Part shown: positions 30,367 through 30,424 of the stretch, piece after piece | Position numbering within the stretch: position 1 is the first letter of the stretch | Layout: every line of letters begins with the position of its first letter | NCBI GenBank assembly: GCA_937957685.1 | Contig: CALGAO010000075.1 | Span: 1 to 30,424, forward strand | Reading direction: 5' to 3' | DNA from: an uncultured Paenibacillaceae bacterium | GTDB lineage: Bacteria > Bacillota > Bacilli > Paenibacillales > DA-C8 | Length of the DNA: 30,424 bases | Program-made: the position numbers and the translations under genes | The notes under the pieces: model-generated | Seen by the model: only the letters and a program-made list of their open reading frames with translations | Databases searched by the model: none | What the model was told of the DNA's origin: nothing

Positions 30367-30424
30367 TTTTCCGAACAAAGCCTTGATATAATTGGGCAAA
30401 CTCGCAATCCATTGCTGGAGTTGA

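Overview
The window looks like chromosomal DNA of an endospore-forming Gram-positive bacterium of the Paenibacillaceae (Paenibacillus/Cohnella type). The grounds are an alpha/beta-type small acid-soluble spore protein gene, a degS-degU pair, comFA-comFC, Shine-Dalgarno sites close to AAGGAGG, frequent TTG/GTG starts, and high-GC protein-coding DNA. No rRNA, tRNA, CRISPR array, insertion sequence or phage gene was seen. Every supported protein gene lies on the minus strand, so transcription runs from high to low coordinates; the one exception is a short plus-strand reading frame at the right edge.

Right part (about 20,100-30,080): an AT-rich, tightly packed six-gene unit for a surface glycan. 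It encodes a GT2 glycosyltransferase, a Wzm-type ABC permease, a Wzt-type ATPase with a C-terminal glycan-recognition-like domain, a 1505-residue protein with three glycosyltransferase-like modules around a coiled coil, a paralogue of its middle module, and a GT4 enzyme. An extended -10 promoter precedes the unit. Its left neighbour is rfbA-rfbC-rfbB-rfbD (dTDP-L-rhamnose), which has its own promoter and a strong hairpin after rfbD. Then come cysC (APS kinase) with its own terminator, a rhamnosyltransferase-like GT2 gene, and a WbaP-like polyprenyl-phosphate sugar-phosphate transferase that would start the glycan on undecaprenyl phosphate. Together these fit an ABC-transporter-dependent, rhamnose-containing cell-surface polysaccharide or S-layer-type glycan.

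Middle part (about 10,000-13,400): a small anchored coiled-coil protein, a spore DNA-binding SASP, and metK. metK has a near-ideal sigma-A promoter, a leader terminator hairpin and a Spo0A-box-like sequence. Between metK and the next gene are 667 bases filled with copies of a GCGGAAGT-type repeat. They include three short palindromes, one of which serves as the apparent metK terminator, and a composite inverted repeat of about 200 bases. Then follows a gene combining a PD-(D/E)XK/DUF559-like nuclease core with a winged helix.

Left part (1-9,000): a secreted phosphodiester-glycosidase-domain protein with a copper-amine-oxidase-like stalk domain, degS-degU (two-component control of exoenzymes, competence and motility), a small membrane protein with a GT2-like fragment, and comFA-comFC (DNA uptake). 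comFC carries an unusual disordered insertion. The most interesting unexplained items are the GCGGAAGT repeat family, a shared small-hairpin-plus-terminator leader motif at two loci, the giant coiled-coil glycosyltransferase, the nuclease/winged-helix protein, and a 12-bp inverted repeat at the right edge.
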